DNA of 64,000 nt from Ipomoea triloba (lineage: Eukaryota > Streptophyta > Magnoliopsida > Solanales > Convolvulaceae). The notes beneath the pieces are model-generated. The model was not told where the DNA came from. It saw only the letters and a program-made list of their open reading frames with translations, and ran no database searches. Shown here in pieces: positions 23,011 through 36,200 of the stretch; within the stretch, counting starts at the first letter, position 1, and each line of letters opens with the position of its first letter. A program made the translations under genes and the position numbers. The DNA is taken from contig NC_044919.1 of assembly GCF_003576645.1 (NCBI RefSeq), positions 28,643,528 through 28,707,527 on the forward strand. Reading direction: 5' to 3'.

Positions 23011-23472
23011 CTCTTCCCAAATTAGCAAGGCACCTTCAAGCCCTAGCAGCACATTGATAGAGCAAACCACAATCAACGCTAAATCAATCAGCAAAATATA
23101 AAATAACTTTTCTTAAATATGCAATTTTCGAGAATCTGGACAATTTTCCAGGACTTGAAGCAAAATGGGTAGTCTGTAGAGGACGAACGACTTTGTGAGG
23201 TTTGACTTTGAAACCTATCTGATATGGTCTCCATTAACGAATGGTTATAAACATTGAACAACCCAATATTATTGCCTTCTCTTGTAGCAGGAGGCCGCAG
23301 GCCCGCAACCCTCCACCACAACCGCTGCCCTACGCCACCGCCCTAACCCAACAGTAAAGTTTAAAGAACAAAGAAGAAAACTCACCTCGCGGCGTCCGGC
23401 GTCCGGCGTCCGATAATCTCTGGCGTTCCGCAGAGGCTGCGAAGAAGACGGTTTGGCGAAGGCTGCACTGCG

Positions 23473-23481
23473 TAGGGTTTA
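23473..23481 (-). promoter_or_regulatory. Telo-box upstream of PPAN
   Basis: TAGGGTTTA on the plus strand reads TAAACCCTA toward PPAN, about 460 bases before its start codon and next to the GC-rich leader exon (about 23384-23465, with three copies of CGGCGTC). Telo-boxes mark plant ribosomal and ribosome-biogenesis genes. Confidence 0.6.
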
Positions 23482-23484
23482 GGA

Positions 23485-24167
23485 CAAGCAGTGTAAATTT
23501 GTATAATTAAATTAAATAATTATTATATATATGTTCAAAAAAAATCATTATTATATATATTATTAATTTAAAAAAAAAAAATCAAACAACCCGTTTTCTA
23601 ATGGGTACTGTAATACGGTACCAAAATTGTTTGGTCTGCTACATATATACGGAATATATACGTAGTATTTTCTATATGCGATACACAAAAATAGATTTTC
23701 AATATTAATATTTTGTATTAAAATTTTATATTTATTTAGATTTTAGATATTTATATTATTTTAAATAATAATAATAATAATAATAATATAAAATATTTTA
23801 TAAATTTGATATTTATATTTTAGGAAATAAAAATATATAACTCTAATATATAATGTGTATATATTATTATTATTATTATTAAAAAATATAAGAAAATATA
23901 TGGTGGATACATGTGCATGATAATAATAGTTGAAAAGATAACTGAAGTGATAACGGCATGAGTATATTTGTCCAAAATATTGTGTAGTACAATTCTTATA
24001 TCATAATGTATATAAAAAAAATATACCAAAAAAACATACATAAATAAATAATATAATCTTCATCCACACTTATTAATTTTTATTTAGATTAAGATTATAT
24101 AAGTTGCATCAAATGATATATGACATATGAACTAATCATGGTCATTCATAATTTAAAAAAGGCAAAA
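23485..24167. other. AT-rich intergenic region with microsatellites
   Basis: Contains an AAT run at about 23764-23787 and an ATT run at about 23862-23880. No gene or intact element is seen. Confidence 0.6.
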
Positions 24168-24559
24168 ACTTGTGTGAGACCGTCTCACTGAGACGGGTCG
24201 GGTCGGTCAAGATGCAAATGTAACACTTATATGCTCAAATGTGATACTAATTAGGAATAAAATTTTTGTTACTTATAAGGGTAAATGTAATACTTTTAAG
24301 AGAAAATACAATACTTTTACATTTCGATTTAAAAGTATTACATTTTTCCTCAAAAGTATTATATTTGCCTTTATAAGTAAGGAGCACTTGTCAACATTAC
24401 TTATTGTGAAAAATGTGTTACTTTTTCTCTTATAAGTAACAAAAATTGTATTCTTGATTAGTGTTATATTTGAGCATATAAGTATGACATTTGCATGGTG
24501 CTTTGACCTGACCCAACTCGTCTCACAAATAAAGATCTGTGAGACGGTCTCACACAAGT
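24168..24559. mobile_element. Foldback-type MITE with ACTTGTGTGAGACCGTCTCA ends
   Basis: The left end ACTTGTGTGAGACCGTCTCA and the right end (complement) ACTTGTGTGAGACCGTCTCA are perfect inverted repeats, and inverted similarity continues inward over much of the 392 bp. Each end also contains its own small hairpin (GAGACCGTCTC). This type of terminus recurs in many plant MITEs. A target duplication was not resolved. Confidence 0.75.
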
Positions 24560-24769
24560 GTGATCCTTTAAAAAAAAGAGTCATTTCTATTTTTGGTCCT
24601 ACTGTAATTGGGGCATTGCCAATTTTAGTCTACTTCATTAATTTTTGCCACAATGCAGCCAGTCTTATTTAGTCATTGCCACTTTTAGTCCACCGTTAAA
24701 ATTTTCGTCAAATGGTTGTCCAAAACAGGGTTACTTCTGGTCTTTTCATGCTTTAGTTATCTCCTTGAC

Positions 24770-25052
24770 CCTTTGTAGTGGTTTTCCTTACACATTTTCA
24801 TCCAATGAAGAGGTTCGGCGAAAGCCATGTGAGCGAGCAGAACTTCGTAGCTGATTTTTTGGCTAGGTTAGCTGCTAACAGGAGGGAGCCATGCATTATC
24901 TTTGTTTCCCCTCCCCTTGGCTGTGATAAACTTGTAAGTAATGATCAAATAGGAGTTGTGAGCGAACATCTCATGTTGGAGACAGAGTAGGCTGTGTTGT
25001 GTATTATACCACAGCCTGGGTTCCCCCTCCCTTCTGTATTTCAAAAAAAAAA
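24770..25052 (+). mobile_element. 5'-truncated LINE, 3' end with RNase H remnant
   Basis: The frame at 24778-24990 encodes NFVADFLARLAANRREP followed by VSPPLG, which resembles the C-terminal end of the RNase H domain of plant LINE reverse transcriptases. A GTTCCCCCTCCCTTCTGTAT-type 3' end and an A-tail at about 25042-25051 follow. It is too short to be functional; the upstream limit is uncertain. Confidence 0.65.
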
Positions 25053-25059
25053 GTTCATT

Positions 25060-25416
25060 TTGCATTATGAATTATGGTCCAAAAAATATGTGCCTGCAAT
25101 TAACACATTTTGTACCTGCAGTTATTAATTTCTGTACATGTACACAAATTGAAGGCACTTAACATGATAACTACACACACATAAATTGTTAGATGTAGGT
25201 ACAAAATAGGTTAACTACATACACATAAGATGTTGGTTAATGTGTTATGTGTCTGCAGACTATAGTTAACAGTTTATGTGATAGTAGTTATCATGTTATG
25301 TGTTTGTAATTATCATATTATGTGATTTTTAATTTGTTTACAGATACAAAAATGATTAACTGCGGGTACAAAATATGAATGTTATCTTTTGACTAGGGTG
25401 CACAATAGAATGTAAG
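25060..25416. repeat. Dispersed AT-rich repeat, second member of the 5165-5450 family
   Basis: Shares with 5165-5450 the alternation of TAACACATTTTGTACC, TACACACACATAAATTG and GTGTTATGTGTCTGCAG phrases. The left half is inverted relative to the right half, so it may be a degraded foldback MITE. Confidence 0.5.
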
Positions 25417-26310
25417 TCATGGTACTTTCAAAATTGTTAATTTCGTACCTTAATTATGCAATTTTTTTTTTCAATTTTGGTCACTTCAACCAAATTGCGC
25501 CGAAAATTTGTAATAGTTAAAATAGTGCAGGTATTTTAGTCATTTCACATATCTTTTTTTCTTCTCCGGCAAATAATCTTTTCTTCTTATTCTCTGGTGA
25601 ATGCAAGTAAAATAAACTCACTCCATAAAGCTAAAATCTTCTTGCAGTTTTTCAGCAACCAAGCACAAATATTTATACTAAAGTTATTAAACTCCATATC
25701 TACATGCATCAAGTCCAACAACTGAAAACAAAACCCCTAAAATATCCTTGTTTTCGGCCATTGGTTTCGTCGGAGTAGGCAGTGAACCTTAGATTTGGCT
25801 CACTAACGTTCTTCGCATAGTTTGTGAACTCGCCAACATCGCCGGCCACGAAATGCCGTAGGTGCGGAAGCTTTGGTCGATGACGTTGCTGTTAGTGGCG
25901 TAGTTGGAGAACTGATCAATATGGCTAGAGGAATCTCGGATGTATCGTCTGAACGAGTCGACAGGGAGGTTCACATCGACTGTGTAACTTTTGAAAGAGT
26001 CGGCGTTGGCGGCGCTGTGGGACCCGTAATTAGTGAAATTTCAGAACGAGTACGAGGTGAAATTGCCATTGTCGTCGTGCCTGGTAAGGCTTGGAGATAA
26101 ATCAGGGAAGTAGAACAGGTTCGTCGGAGAAGAAGAATAAAAGATGATTGGCCGGAGAAGAAGAAAAGATATGTGAAATGACTAAAATTCATTCATTATT
26201 TTAACTATTACAATTTTCTATCGCAATTTGGCCAGCAATTTGACCGGAATGATCAAAATTGATAAAAATTACATAGTTAAGATACAGAATTAATAATTTT
26301 GAAGTCGTGA
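25417..26310. mobile_element. TIR transposon carrying a host gene fragment (Pack-type element)
   Basis: Inverted repeats of about 150 bp bound the element. The left end runs TCATGGTACTTTCAAAATTG and the right end, complemented, TCACGACTTCAAAATTATT. Both continue through shared text to TTTAGTCATTTCACATATCT and CTTCTTCTCCGGC. Between them lies GC-rich sequence from a polygalacturonase beta-subunit gene (separate entry). No clear target duplication was found, so the superfamily is unproven; a MULE-like element is my guess. Confidence 0.72.
25741..26132 (-). pseudogene. Captured fragment of polygalacturonase non-catalytic beta subunit (FxxY/BURP family)
   Basis: The minus strand encodes about 130 residues of the FxxY-repeat region of plant PG1-beta/AroGP-type proteins. 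It has FPDLSPSL, HDDNGNFTSY, NFTNYGSHSAANADSFKSY, NLPVDSFRRY, NVIDQSFRTYG, FTNYAKNV and NLRFTAY. The order and spacing follow the family consensus from memory. It is broken by an in-frame TGA at 26043-26041 and a frameshift near 25845-25856. It has no start, no signal peptide and no BURP domain. It sits wholly between the TIRs of the 25417-26310 element, so it was captured as DNA, probably exon sequence without introns. A translated product is unlikely. Confidence 0.85.
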
Positions 26311-29009
26311 ATTGCAATTAACATAATCCCTATAGTTAGTGAACCGAAATGACAATTTAGTCGTCCATAATATAATTTGCCTATTTCAAGTTTCCTCTTT
26401 GCAAAAAAAAAAAAAAAAAGTTTCCTCTAAATCCTAACCCAATGTGCCAATTGGGCCTATTTAGCATTTGGCCTATGTAACTTACATAATACTAATGTAG
26501 TTTACTTGGGCTTAGTTTTTGATTTATTATAATCATATTTTGATTTACAGCAAGTCTGAAGCTGCTATTTAAATTTACGTTTTGCAAGAAACTCACATTG
26601 TGATCTTAGTCAATAAATAATAATAAAAAGGTAAATTAACAAAGATTACTCTTAATTGATTGGCTCAGACCAATAATGCCTATAGACAGCTCCATCAAAA
26701 GTTAAACATAGACTTTGGTGGTTATCAAACCAATTGACCACGAGAGTAAGATTGACAATTGTTTATCTTGTCTTGTAGTAACATTAAATCCGGAGTTTTG
26801 GCTCAAATGACCTTAGCACCATTGAGCAATTAGATATAATAAATGATGCAGGTAATGGTTTAACTCGTTTATGTCGAGATTTTATTTATAAATATTTAAC
26901 TTTAATAGCACAATAAGAGGAATAGACGTGAGTAATAAACATAGTTCAATTAGAACAATCATTACTTGAACTAGATTAGGATATAACATCTTAGAGGCAA
27001 AGTCAATCGAGTTGAATTAGTCAAACAATTGATTTAGTAATCGCAACTCATTTCAAATTTGACCTCATGTGGAAGCTCCCTATAAGACTTTTTGACATCT
27101 TAATTCCATCATATAAGTTATACTCCGTAATGTATTAATCATAAAATACATTCCACGTTTATAATTTAGAGTTATAAATATACCGGAGTAATATTTTATA
27201 TAAAAATCATAGTAGTTTTTTTTTTTTTTTTGAAAGGTAAAAATCATAGTAGTTTGCTAATTATTAAGGAAATAATGAAAAGGACAACAATGTTGTAGAC
27301 TTGTAGGTGCACCTTCAAGGTTGACTTTTCAAGAAAATTTTGCAAAATCCACTCGAAGGCTTCCACCAAATTGCCTTTAAGTATCATTCCCGCTTACGCT
27401 TGCGTGTGCCTAGCTGTTAGGGCAATCACTAACCATCCAACCTCTTTCTATGCTGAGGAATTTCATTACAAATAGGCTTATTGGTGAAAATAGTTTAATT
27501 AATTTACTGTGTTACTTTTTAAAAAAATTCAATATATTTTATTTTAAAAATTTTCAAATTGTTTCCTTATCATGAATGTTGCAACCGTGACTATTTTTAA
27601 AATTTCTTAATTTTCTGAATTTGTAAGATTGGCTGCAACATTGTTGTAGTCTCAACATCTTTTCGATGCGTCAAGTCTGTCACGATATTCTATTGCCCTA
27701 CATTGACATTTTTAATAATGGGTTTTTAATGTAACTACGTAAGAATACTTGTATAATTTATTTCTTGAAACAATGTTTTTTCTTTTTCTGTTGAGTCCTT
27801 TCACAATTATAGATTGGGAATCTAGTTATTCCTAATAGAAGTATCTCAAAATAATGGACTGCTTAACAAGCACAAATAACCAACAATTGAACTTCTCTAG
27901 TTGTCCTTACATCAAACCGTCATAAAATGATCATATCAATTGTAAACTTCATCACATCCCTTAATTCACTACGCAGTATAAAGCTAAATCTATGACAATC
28001 CCGATCAAATTGGTTAGACAATTGATTTTGTAATCAAAAGATTCATAGTTCAATTTCTTGTAGAAAATTTGTTTATTAGGCTGTTTGAATTTGACAGTTG
28101 ACTATGATCACAAAATGAGTTTCAAAAAGTTTTATATTGAGCAGTTTGAGCTTGCCAATACATTCAAGTAGTGTTTGCAAGGTTTTTTGTTATAAAAAAA
28201 AAAAAAAAAAGTCAAATCCATTTGAGAGCTAGGTAATGGACCATTTTGGACATTTTCCAATTTGAGGTACTATGTAGTATAGCTAAAATGAACAACAACT
28301 TGGCTTGGTCTTTATCTTGCCTAAGTATCAGCAAGTTTATTTTTATTGTATGATGGTTTGATTAGAATACGATACTTCCCTTTTTATCGATGATCTACCT
28401 AATACTCATCCATAATCGTATTTTATATTTAATTATTGCGCCGAGATTTTGACTTCCCAACATGCATATAATTAATTAAAGTTGTATCTGTATCATTATG
28501 TATATGTTGATGTGTTTTGTTTTATAGAGAACAAAAACGAGTTTTATTGTCCCAAAATACCGAATTTCCAACCTAAAGACCTCTCAAGGCAATTTATATC
28601 GTGGAACTTGATATAATACACATACACACAAACACGGTATTTAAAATAAGTACATATAAAGCATGTGTATTATGTTATGAATTTATGTGTCTTTATCTAT
28701 ATAATTTTGTACATTATGAATTTCAATTCAATAATGTGTGTGTATTATATTAAGTGTTTATGTGTCATCAGCTATATAATTTTGTGCATTATGAACATGA
28801 ATTTTGTACCTTATGAAGTCAAATTTTGCATATTGGACCAAGGTCCACAATATAACGATTGGCCTCTTACACCCTGGTCCAACGTAACAGAGCATTTGAG
28901 ATGCTATAAATTACGGTACTGGTGCGCAAAAAAAAATCTGCTCACTTGAGTCGAAGCACACAATTAGTTGGGAAAACGTTACTAGGGTGTGCTTGAATGT
29001 CATTAACCA

Positions 29010-29125
29010 TGATTGCTGCACAAAGAGTCAACGGTTGACTCCACTGCGGCTCGAACTCACTCCCAACCTACTGAAGCACAAAGAGCCAACAGTTGCCTCC
29101 ACTGAGGCTCAAACTCGCACCCATC
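29010..29125. repeat. Two-unit tandem repeat, about 57 bp
   Basis: GCACAAAGAGTCAACGGTTG and GCACAAAGAGCCAACAGTTG begin two adjacent imperfect copies, each followed by CTCCACTG and GGCTC. Confidence 0.7.
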
Positions 29126-30465
29126 ATCTATGTGGGAGTGTAAACCAGGACACCGGGTGCCACTAAACCACAAGGTCTTTGGCCTCCACTTTATGGGATT
29201 AGACCTTTATGTTTACTACTATTGTGGGGGTTGCCCATTCTAGTTTCATGTAGGTGTAGTTTGTGTTTCGTCTACCCATGCCATGTATACCAAATTAAAA
29301 CACAATATTTTCTTAAATATAATTTGTGTTGCTAAGCACATTGTGCTTAGATAGCATGTAGTATCTCTCTCATATAGGAGATCATGAGATTGAGTCTCAG
29401 TCTAGTAAATGAACAGATACTACTACAACCGGTATATATTTAACTTACATAAAATTTTGTCACCCAACTAGCTTGCCACCCCTCTTTGTATTTGTGATTT
29501 CTTTGTTCATTATTAATTGTATCTGTTATTTTATAACTTTTTAAAATTTATGAACTTAATTATTTTTTTCCTATAATTTCAATCATTATATATATATAGT
29601 TGAGATTCAAGTCATAATTAAAAGTCAAACAAATGATTGGACAACTCATTTTTAATCAAATTAATTAGTCCAGTTGCATTGGAATTAAGGTCGATTGATA
29701 CTGATGGTTTATCGATCAAGGCATTATTCAAGGGCTAGCTTTCGAAGTTTTGCTAATGCTAAAAGTCGTTGAAAGCTTGATGGTGGTAGAAAATGAAATC
29801 TCTTTATAATATTTAGTTAGCAATCTCTGTCATGAGTAATTCATTTGTAAAATATTTTGCATATTAGTTATGAAGTGATTAATTATTGAAAATAGTAGAG
29901 GATGGAAGATTGTAAATATTTATCACATTAACATTGATTTTAAAATACCAATAGCATTCTTGATATAATAGAGAGCAATGGTCACCTAGCAATCATTTAT
30001 TACATGGAATTGCAATTGTAAGTTGATTATTTTCTCAAAATGCATATTGAATCACCAACTCTAAGGGCCCCTCACGTCTCGGCTTCACTGAGTCGCTCAC
30101 ACACTACTGCGAGTGCGACTAGATTCCTGATTTTTTTTTCAAACTTCATCCCATTAACCAACTGAAGTGCTCATGTAATTGTTAGTAGATTATCAACATG
30201 AGTTGTCAGTTGTCACCCAATAAAATAACAATTAATTTTCTTATCTATGGTGCGATTGTGTGAGCATGTTCAATTTTGTTGATTGACTAACCCTTTTATA
30301 GTTTAAAAATGATTCTTATTATGATTGTGAATGCTCGTATTTTATTTGATGAAGAAAAAAAAGGCGTGAGTCTCACTTTTCTAAGTCAATCATTGTGTGT
30401 CGCGTCAACGGTAAGTAGATAAGCAAGCAACTATGCTATTGGAGGCAACTCTCCAAGTAAAGAGG

Positions 30466-30676
30466 TTCATCTTTTTGCATACTATATTATTGCATATTGC
30501 GGGATATAATTAGTTCAACAAAGTCTCAAGTTGGTCCCATCAGAAGAAGCTCTACAATTAAACATTGCATGTTCATTTTTTCGCATGCTATACTACCATA
30601 TACGACAAGATATAATTAATTCAAATGAGTTTCAATTATGTCTCATTAAAGAAAATTCTCTAAAAATGATATTGTA
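30466..30676. repeat. Two-unit diverged tandem repeat, about 105 bp
   Basis: Both units begin GTTCAT and contain GCATACTATATTA-like, GATATAATTA and TCATTAAAGAA/TCATCAGAAGAA-like blocks in the same order. The second unit is diverged by roughly a fifth. Confidence 0.65.
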
Positions 30677-33223
30677 TATACATAAGTTTGAACTTCTTTA
30701 GACGATTCAAATCATTTCACCATTTAGTTATATACGGAGTAATAATATAATTGTAGAAAATATGCAGTTGACAATGAGACAGGCCAAACGTACTTGTCCT
30801 GTGTAAAATAAGTGTTTAGAATTTAAAAACATATTAAGGGTGGTGGCATTAGCCAGGTTAAAGGTTAGGCAGGTGCTACTATGACAAATTCTTCCATGGC
30901 ATAAATGAACTGTGCCATGTGCGTCGTCAATACTTAACTTATTCGTATTCATATTTAATTGTAACCGAACTTTTGAATACTCTTCTCCAAAAGGGGAATC
31001 CCTCGGCTCATTAAGTCCTGACCCAACAAATTACGTGAGAAGAGGTAAATTACAATGTACGCATAAGAGATTTGTTCACTTTAAGCATAATTTTCATATT
31101 ATTGCTGCCTAGTTTCGAACATATATTGGTTTTCTTCTAAATTCTGTTTACTAAATCACTAAGTTAAACCCGCATAGGCGAACTTTTAAATACTCAACTA
31201 ATTATGTTGTTGGCTTGATAATTATACAATTTGTAGTTCAAATTTCACTGGAAACTGTTGAAAAATTAGCATAAAAATGACATTAAAAGTGACATTTTGT
31301 AGATACAAATATATGTGGGGTACACTTTCAATTTGAGTCTGATCAAAAATGATTTGGGTTCTTCGTAATGACTTTTTGGTCGATACCGAGAAGTGGCTTC
31401 GACTTTTCAGATGTAACATTCCGGTGCCACATTTCGGAGTACCGTTTTGGAATATATTAATTCTAGTTTTTAGGAATTAATTCTATTTTTTTTAATTTTT
31501 ATAATTAATTTTCAGATTAAATATGTGTGTTATGGAGGTTAGAGAGTGATTTTAAAATCAATGTATATTAAATGCTATTTATCCTTCCTCTCCTATATGT
31601 ACATTGGATGAGCAGGAGATTTACAAATAGAAAATTTGAATCTTTTTCTTTCGAAAAACGTGCTCTCCTTCCTCCTAAAATTTATATGTTCTAACTATTG
31701 CTCTAGTTCGATGGGTTTATTTGTTTGAGTACTCAAAAATTTAAATCATAGTTCGTTTTATTTTAGAAAACTTAAGCTACAATGCTCTTAGCACCAAAGA
31801 GATCAGAGGTAGCAAATAAGATTTGGAGAGTATGAGTAGACACGACACGAACTAACACATTCCGTTCGTTTCTTGTGCTTGTATTTTTCAGAAATTAATA
31901 TTTTTGTTGTATTATTTCTTTATAGAAACATCATGATATTATTATCTGTTAAAGTCGATAAACTATTGACAATAAGTTATGAACAATCTCTTCACTTCAA
32001 TCTCAAAACACACTTTTAAATAACGAGCTAGTTACCTCTGTGTGATCTTTAATTTTCTCATAAATTAAAATTTTATAAAATCTTTAGTCAAAAACTAAAA
32101 ATATAGAGTAGTTTTGCCCAAAAAGAATAACGAAAAGTCGATTCTATGTCGCCAATCACCATCTTTTGGGATTATTCTGTCAATGTCCCCTTTCAAATTT
32201 AGTAAAATGTTAAAATTTTCCCATGCACTTCTTATAAATTAAAAATTCTACCCCACCTTATCAACTCATTTCAATAACATCACACCACCATTATCCCCTA
32301 AAAAAAAAATTATAATTAAAATACAATAGGTGAATAGGTAATACCATACTCTAAATTTAGAAGGAAAGTAAATCACCAAATAAAAAAAAAAAATCAACAA
32401 AACGCAATTCTTATTATTTTATGTCCTTTTTTCTTATATAAAAATCTTATTTGTGTAATAGAATTGTTTATTAGTAACGTGACTGGATTCAATGGTACAT
32501 TTCATATACTAGAGAAATTTGATTCACGTAATGTGATTATAAATCTTATATTACCTAAAACAGATTATATATTTTTGTTTGATCTTTTTTTTTTTTTTTA
32601 AAGGTGTAATGATAAGATAAATTCATAATTACTACTTTGTATTTAATGGTGTGTGTTGAAGCATAAATCTAATGTGATTTGTACCTAATGGTATGCAGTG
32701 TGCACTAGATAAACTACACTAGGAAGACATTGTATGATGTGTTCGATTGATGTAATGTGAATAAAAATCAAATTCATGACTTTTTTGGTAAAAAAAAATG
32801 CATACTTATTCGCTCAACTATTTATTTCCAAAGTTGATAGTTTGTTTTTGTCAATAAAGTGAGATGAAAAAGGTCATAACACATAGTAACGTGAACTCAA
32901 CGCACCCCCCTTAATACATTTAGTACAAAATTTGGAGGTTTCAATTTTCAAATGAATCCCATGATTTAATTAGCCAGAAACTTACCCTCCTTAACCAGTA
33001 CGAGTAATTTCCTATATAAGGACCTTACCAAGCAAAAGGGACTCAAACTGAAATCAACGATCTTTCCACCCACGCGCCGGAGCGTGGGTATATACCGATT
33101 CCCGGCGAAAATTTCTCACTCGGAGGCAATCCTATCCTTTGCAGCGAGCACCAGTGCCTGATTTCTCAAATTTAGGTTTATTTACACGTATACGCACATC
33201 GAGAAGACGAGAGAGAGTTAGTT

Positions 33224-36200
33224 ATGAGTTCGGAGTTGATCTACAGAGGACAAGAGGCGCCGCCGGTGACGGACGGTTATACGCCGAAGCCTCCGAAGCC
33301 ATGGCTGAATGTGATTCGCCCAGTTCGGTATATGCTCCGCGAGCAGCGCCTCGTTTTTCTCATCGCCGGCATTGCTGTAGCCACCGTCATCTTCACCCTC
33401 CTTCCGTCGTCTAATCCCGCTCCCCACGTCCACGGAGATTCCGTCAACGGCCACGGCTACAACGCGATCTCCGGCTCCGACTTTCTAGCAGAGACGACGG
33501 CTCACTCGGACCGGCTTCTCTACCAGAGCCGCGTCGGACTCGGATCCTTCAATTCGGGCGGGAAGATTCCTCTAGGTCTGAAACAGAAGGGATTGAGGAT
33601 CGTGGTGACAGGCGGCGCCGGATTCGTAGGCAGCCATCTGGTTGACCGTCTGATCGCGAGAGGCGACAGTGTAATCGTCGTCGACAACTTCTTCACCGGC
33701 CGGAAGGAAAACATTATGCACCATTTCGGAAACCCCAGGTTCGAACTCATCCGACACGACGTCGTTGAGCCACTTCTCCTGGAAGTCGACCAGATCTACC
33801 ACCTTGCCTGCCCTGCCTCCCCTGTTCACTACAAGCACAACCCCGTGAAGACTATCATATCCTTTTATCTCCATTTCTATTTCCATTTATTTTTTATACT
33901 CTGAATTAAATTTCAATTTCTAGTCTATGAAAATTGGGAATTCTTAATTATGAGTTCACAAGACAAATGTGGTAGGGACACTGAACATGCTGGGATTGGC
34001 GAAGAGAGTCGGTGCGCGGTTTTTGCTAACCAGCACCAGTGAGGTATACGGCGATCCTCTACAGCACCCGCAGAAGGAAACCTACTGGGGCAACGTCAAT
34101 CCTATCGGTAAATCTGCAATTCAAACTCAATTCCGCCTTAATTTTAATCCAATTTACTCGATTATTAACACGATAATTAACCGGCAAGCCCTCACTCACC
34201 GGCCGCCGCCCGGAGGTCTGTAATGGTGAAATGCGGCTCACGTTAGCCTCGTGGTATGAGCAGTGCGTAACGTGAGCCTTTTATGGGTTAGATCCGGTCA
34301 ATAAGTTGAAATGTCAACGACGAATCCGTGATTTACGCTTCCCCTTCCCTAAACACGATCCCTAATTCCATCTATATTTTGGCGCGTTTTTCCTTTTCGC
34401 TTTTCGATTTTCATTTCTCGGTTGGCGGAGAATTTCTAGGCAAAAAAAAATATCCACGGAAATTTTAGAAAGATGGAGGTCATATTTGTCATTTTTAGCA
34501 GAAAGCTAGGCTCCAACGCAAATTTGATGTAAATGTGTCTGACAGTCTTTTGTTTGGTCTGTTTGCGGATTCGTCGGTTACTGACACACATGTTGAGAAA
34601 CGATGACAGGTGTCCGCAGTTGCTACGACGAGGGAAAGCGTACTGCCGAAACGTTGACCATGGATTACCATAGGGGAGCTCACGTTGAGGTTTGTACTTG
34701 CCAATATTAAACACATATACCTAGAGGTTGTTGGACTGTGAAAAGACTTGTTGGTAGTTTTTATTTTTATTTTTTTTTAATTTCATTTAGTTCATTATTT
34801 AATGTTAGCAATCTATAATATCAAAATTCAAATCACTTTATACAATTTTTTAATTACATCTTTGAAAACGTCAAGGTCAATGAACGATTAAGATGTAATA
34901 ATTTGTTAATTACATTTAAGAAACTTAATAGTTTAATACTCCTTATTATTCTTGAGTAAAAAAAAATATAATTTTCTTTATAGGGAATATGTAAATGAAT
35001 TAAAGTTAGATTGGATTGAATTTGAAACCATCCTAAAATTGCATGAATATTTATGCATGACAATCACTTTTGACCTGCGACTTATGAAATTCTCCTTAGG
35101 TCCTTAGGGCTTTATCGAATACTTTTAATTACATTTTTGAAAAAATCACGATTAATGTGTAGTAATTTTTTAATTACATCTAAGAAACTTAATAGTTCAA
35201 TATTATTCTTGACATAAAAAAATGTAATTTTCTTTAATATATTGATGTAAATGAATTCAAGTTAGATGAGATTGAGTTTTAAATCATCATAAAAATGCAT
35301 GTATATTTATGCACGATGATCACTTTTGACCTGAATTACAAACTTACGAGATTCCCCTTTATGCCAAATACTTTTTGCCAATGTTATAGGCATGATTTTG
35401 CCGAACACCTTAGTACTCCGTATTTGTTTTATTCTGTATGGAAAAAAATTGCATTAATGATTTAATGTTTCATGGTTTGATACTTGTGTATAATAAATAT
35501 TGTTTGGATTAAAACACTTGCACATACAAATTTAACTGGGACAGGTGAGGATAGCTAGGATATTCAACACCTATGGTCCCCGTATGTGCATTGATGATGG
35601 CCGTGTCGTCAGCAACTTTGTCGCTCAGGTAATCTTGTTTACCAACCGACTGGTGTAATATTTGATTTTGAAGAGGTGAATTGTTTATGTGGATTGATTA
35701 TTATAGGCGTTAAGGAAGGAGCCGATGACTGTTTATGGCGATGGAAAGCAGACAAGAAGTTTCCAATTTGTATCTGATTTGGTAAGTCATTTCTCAAATT
35801 ATTGTCTTTATTTCGCTGTTCTAACTACTCCATTATATGCTTATATATGTTGAATATCACATGCTAGCTCACACTGCAAAAGATTCGATTTTGGTAATAA
35901 CTTTTAGTTGTGTATAAAGTATTACTTTAAAAAAAAAAACTGTGCAAGAATTGAAATGATGGGGTTTGGGTAAAAAGAGGAAAATGAACAATTTTCAAAT
36001 AGTTGGGTACAAGCTTATCGTGTACTACACCCAATAATAATTGCAATAGAAATTTCCAGCAGTTCAATCTGCTTCAATTATAATTTTCACTTTCTGGTAC
36101 CAATAACTGGAATGAGTCTGTGAAATTTGAGCTTGAGATTTTGGGGCTTCAAAGGTGGATTCAGTCATTATATAACTGTAAAAGAGTACAGTTATACTGT

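Larger units (their letters stand above)
26311..33223. other. Long gene-poor region with decayed repeats
   Basis: About 6.9 kb of AT-rich DNA without a supported gene. It holds SINE-like remnants with B-box-like motifs (about 26650-26760, 28000-28070 and 31190-31250), a two-unit tandem repeat at about 29010-29125, another at 30466-30676, and short poly-A/T tracts. The last 200 bases before 33224 are the UXS leader. Open frames here are short and unsupported. Confidence 0.55.

Noticed and set aside
24241..24672. Frames of 64-103 residues in the foldback MITE
   Set aside because: They arise from inverted-repeat sequence and cross the element ends; no coding features.
26650..31250. Intact tRNA genes suggested by B-box-like motifs
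   Set aside because: No cloverleaf could be formed; the motifs fit decayed SINEs better.
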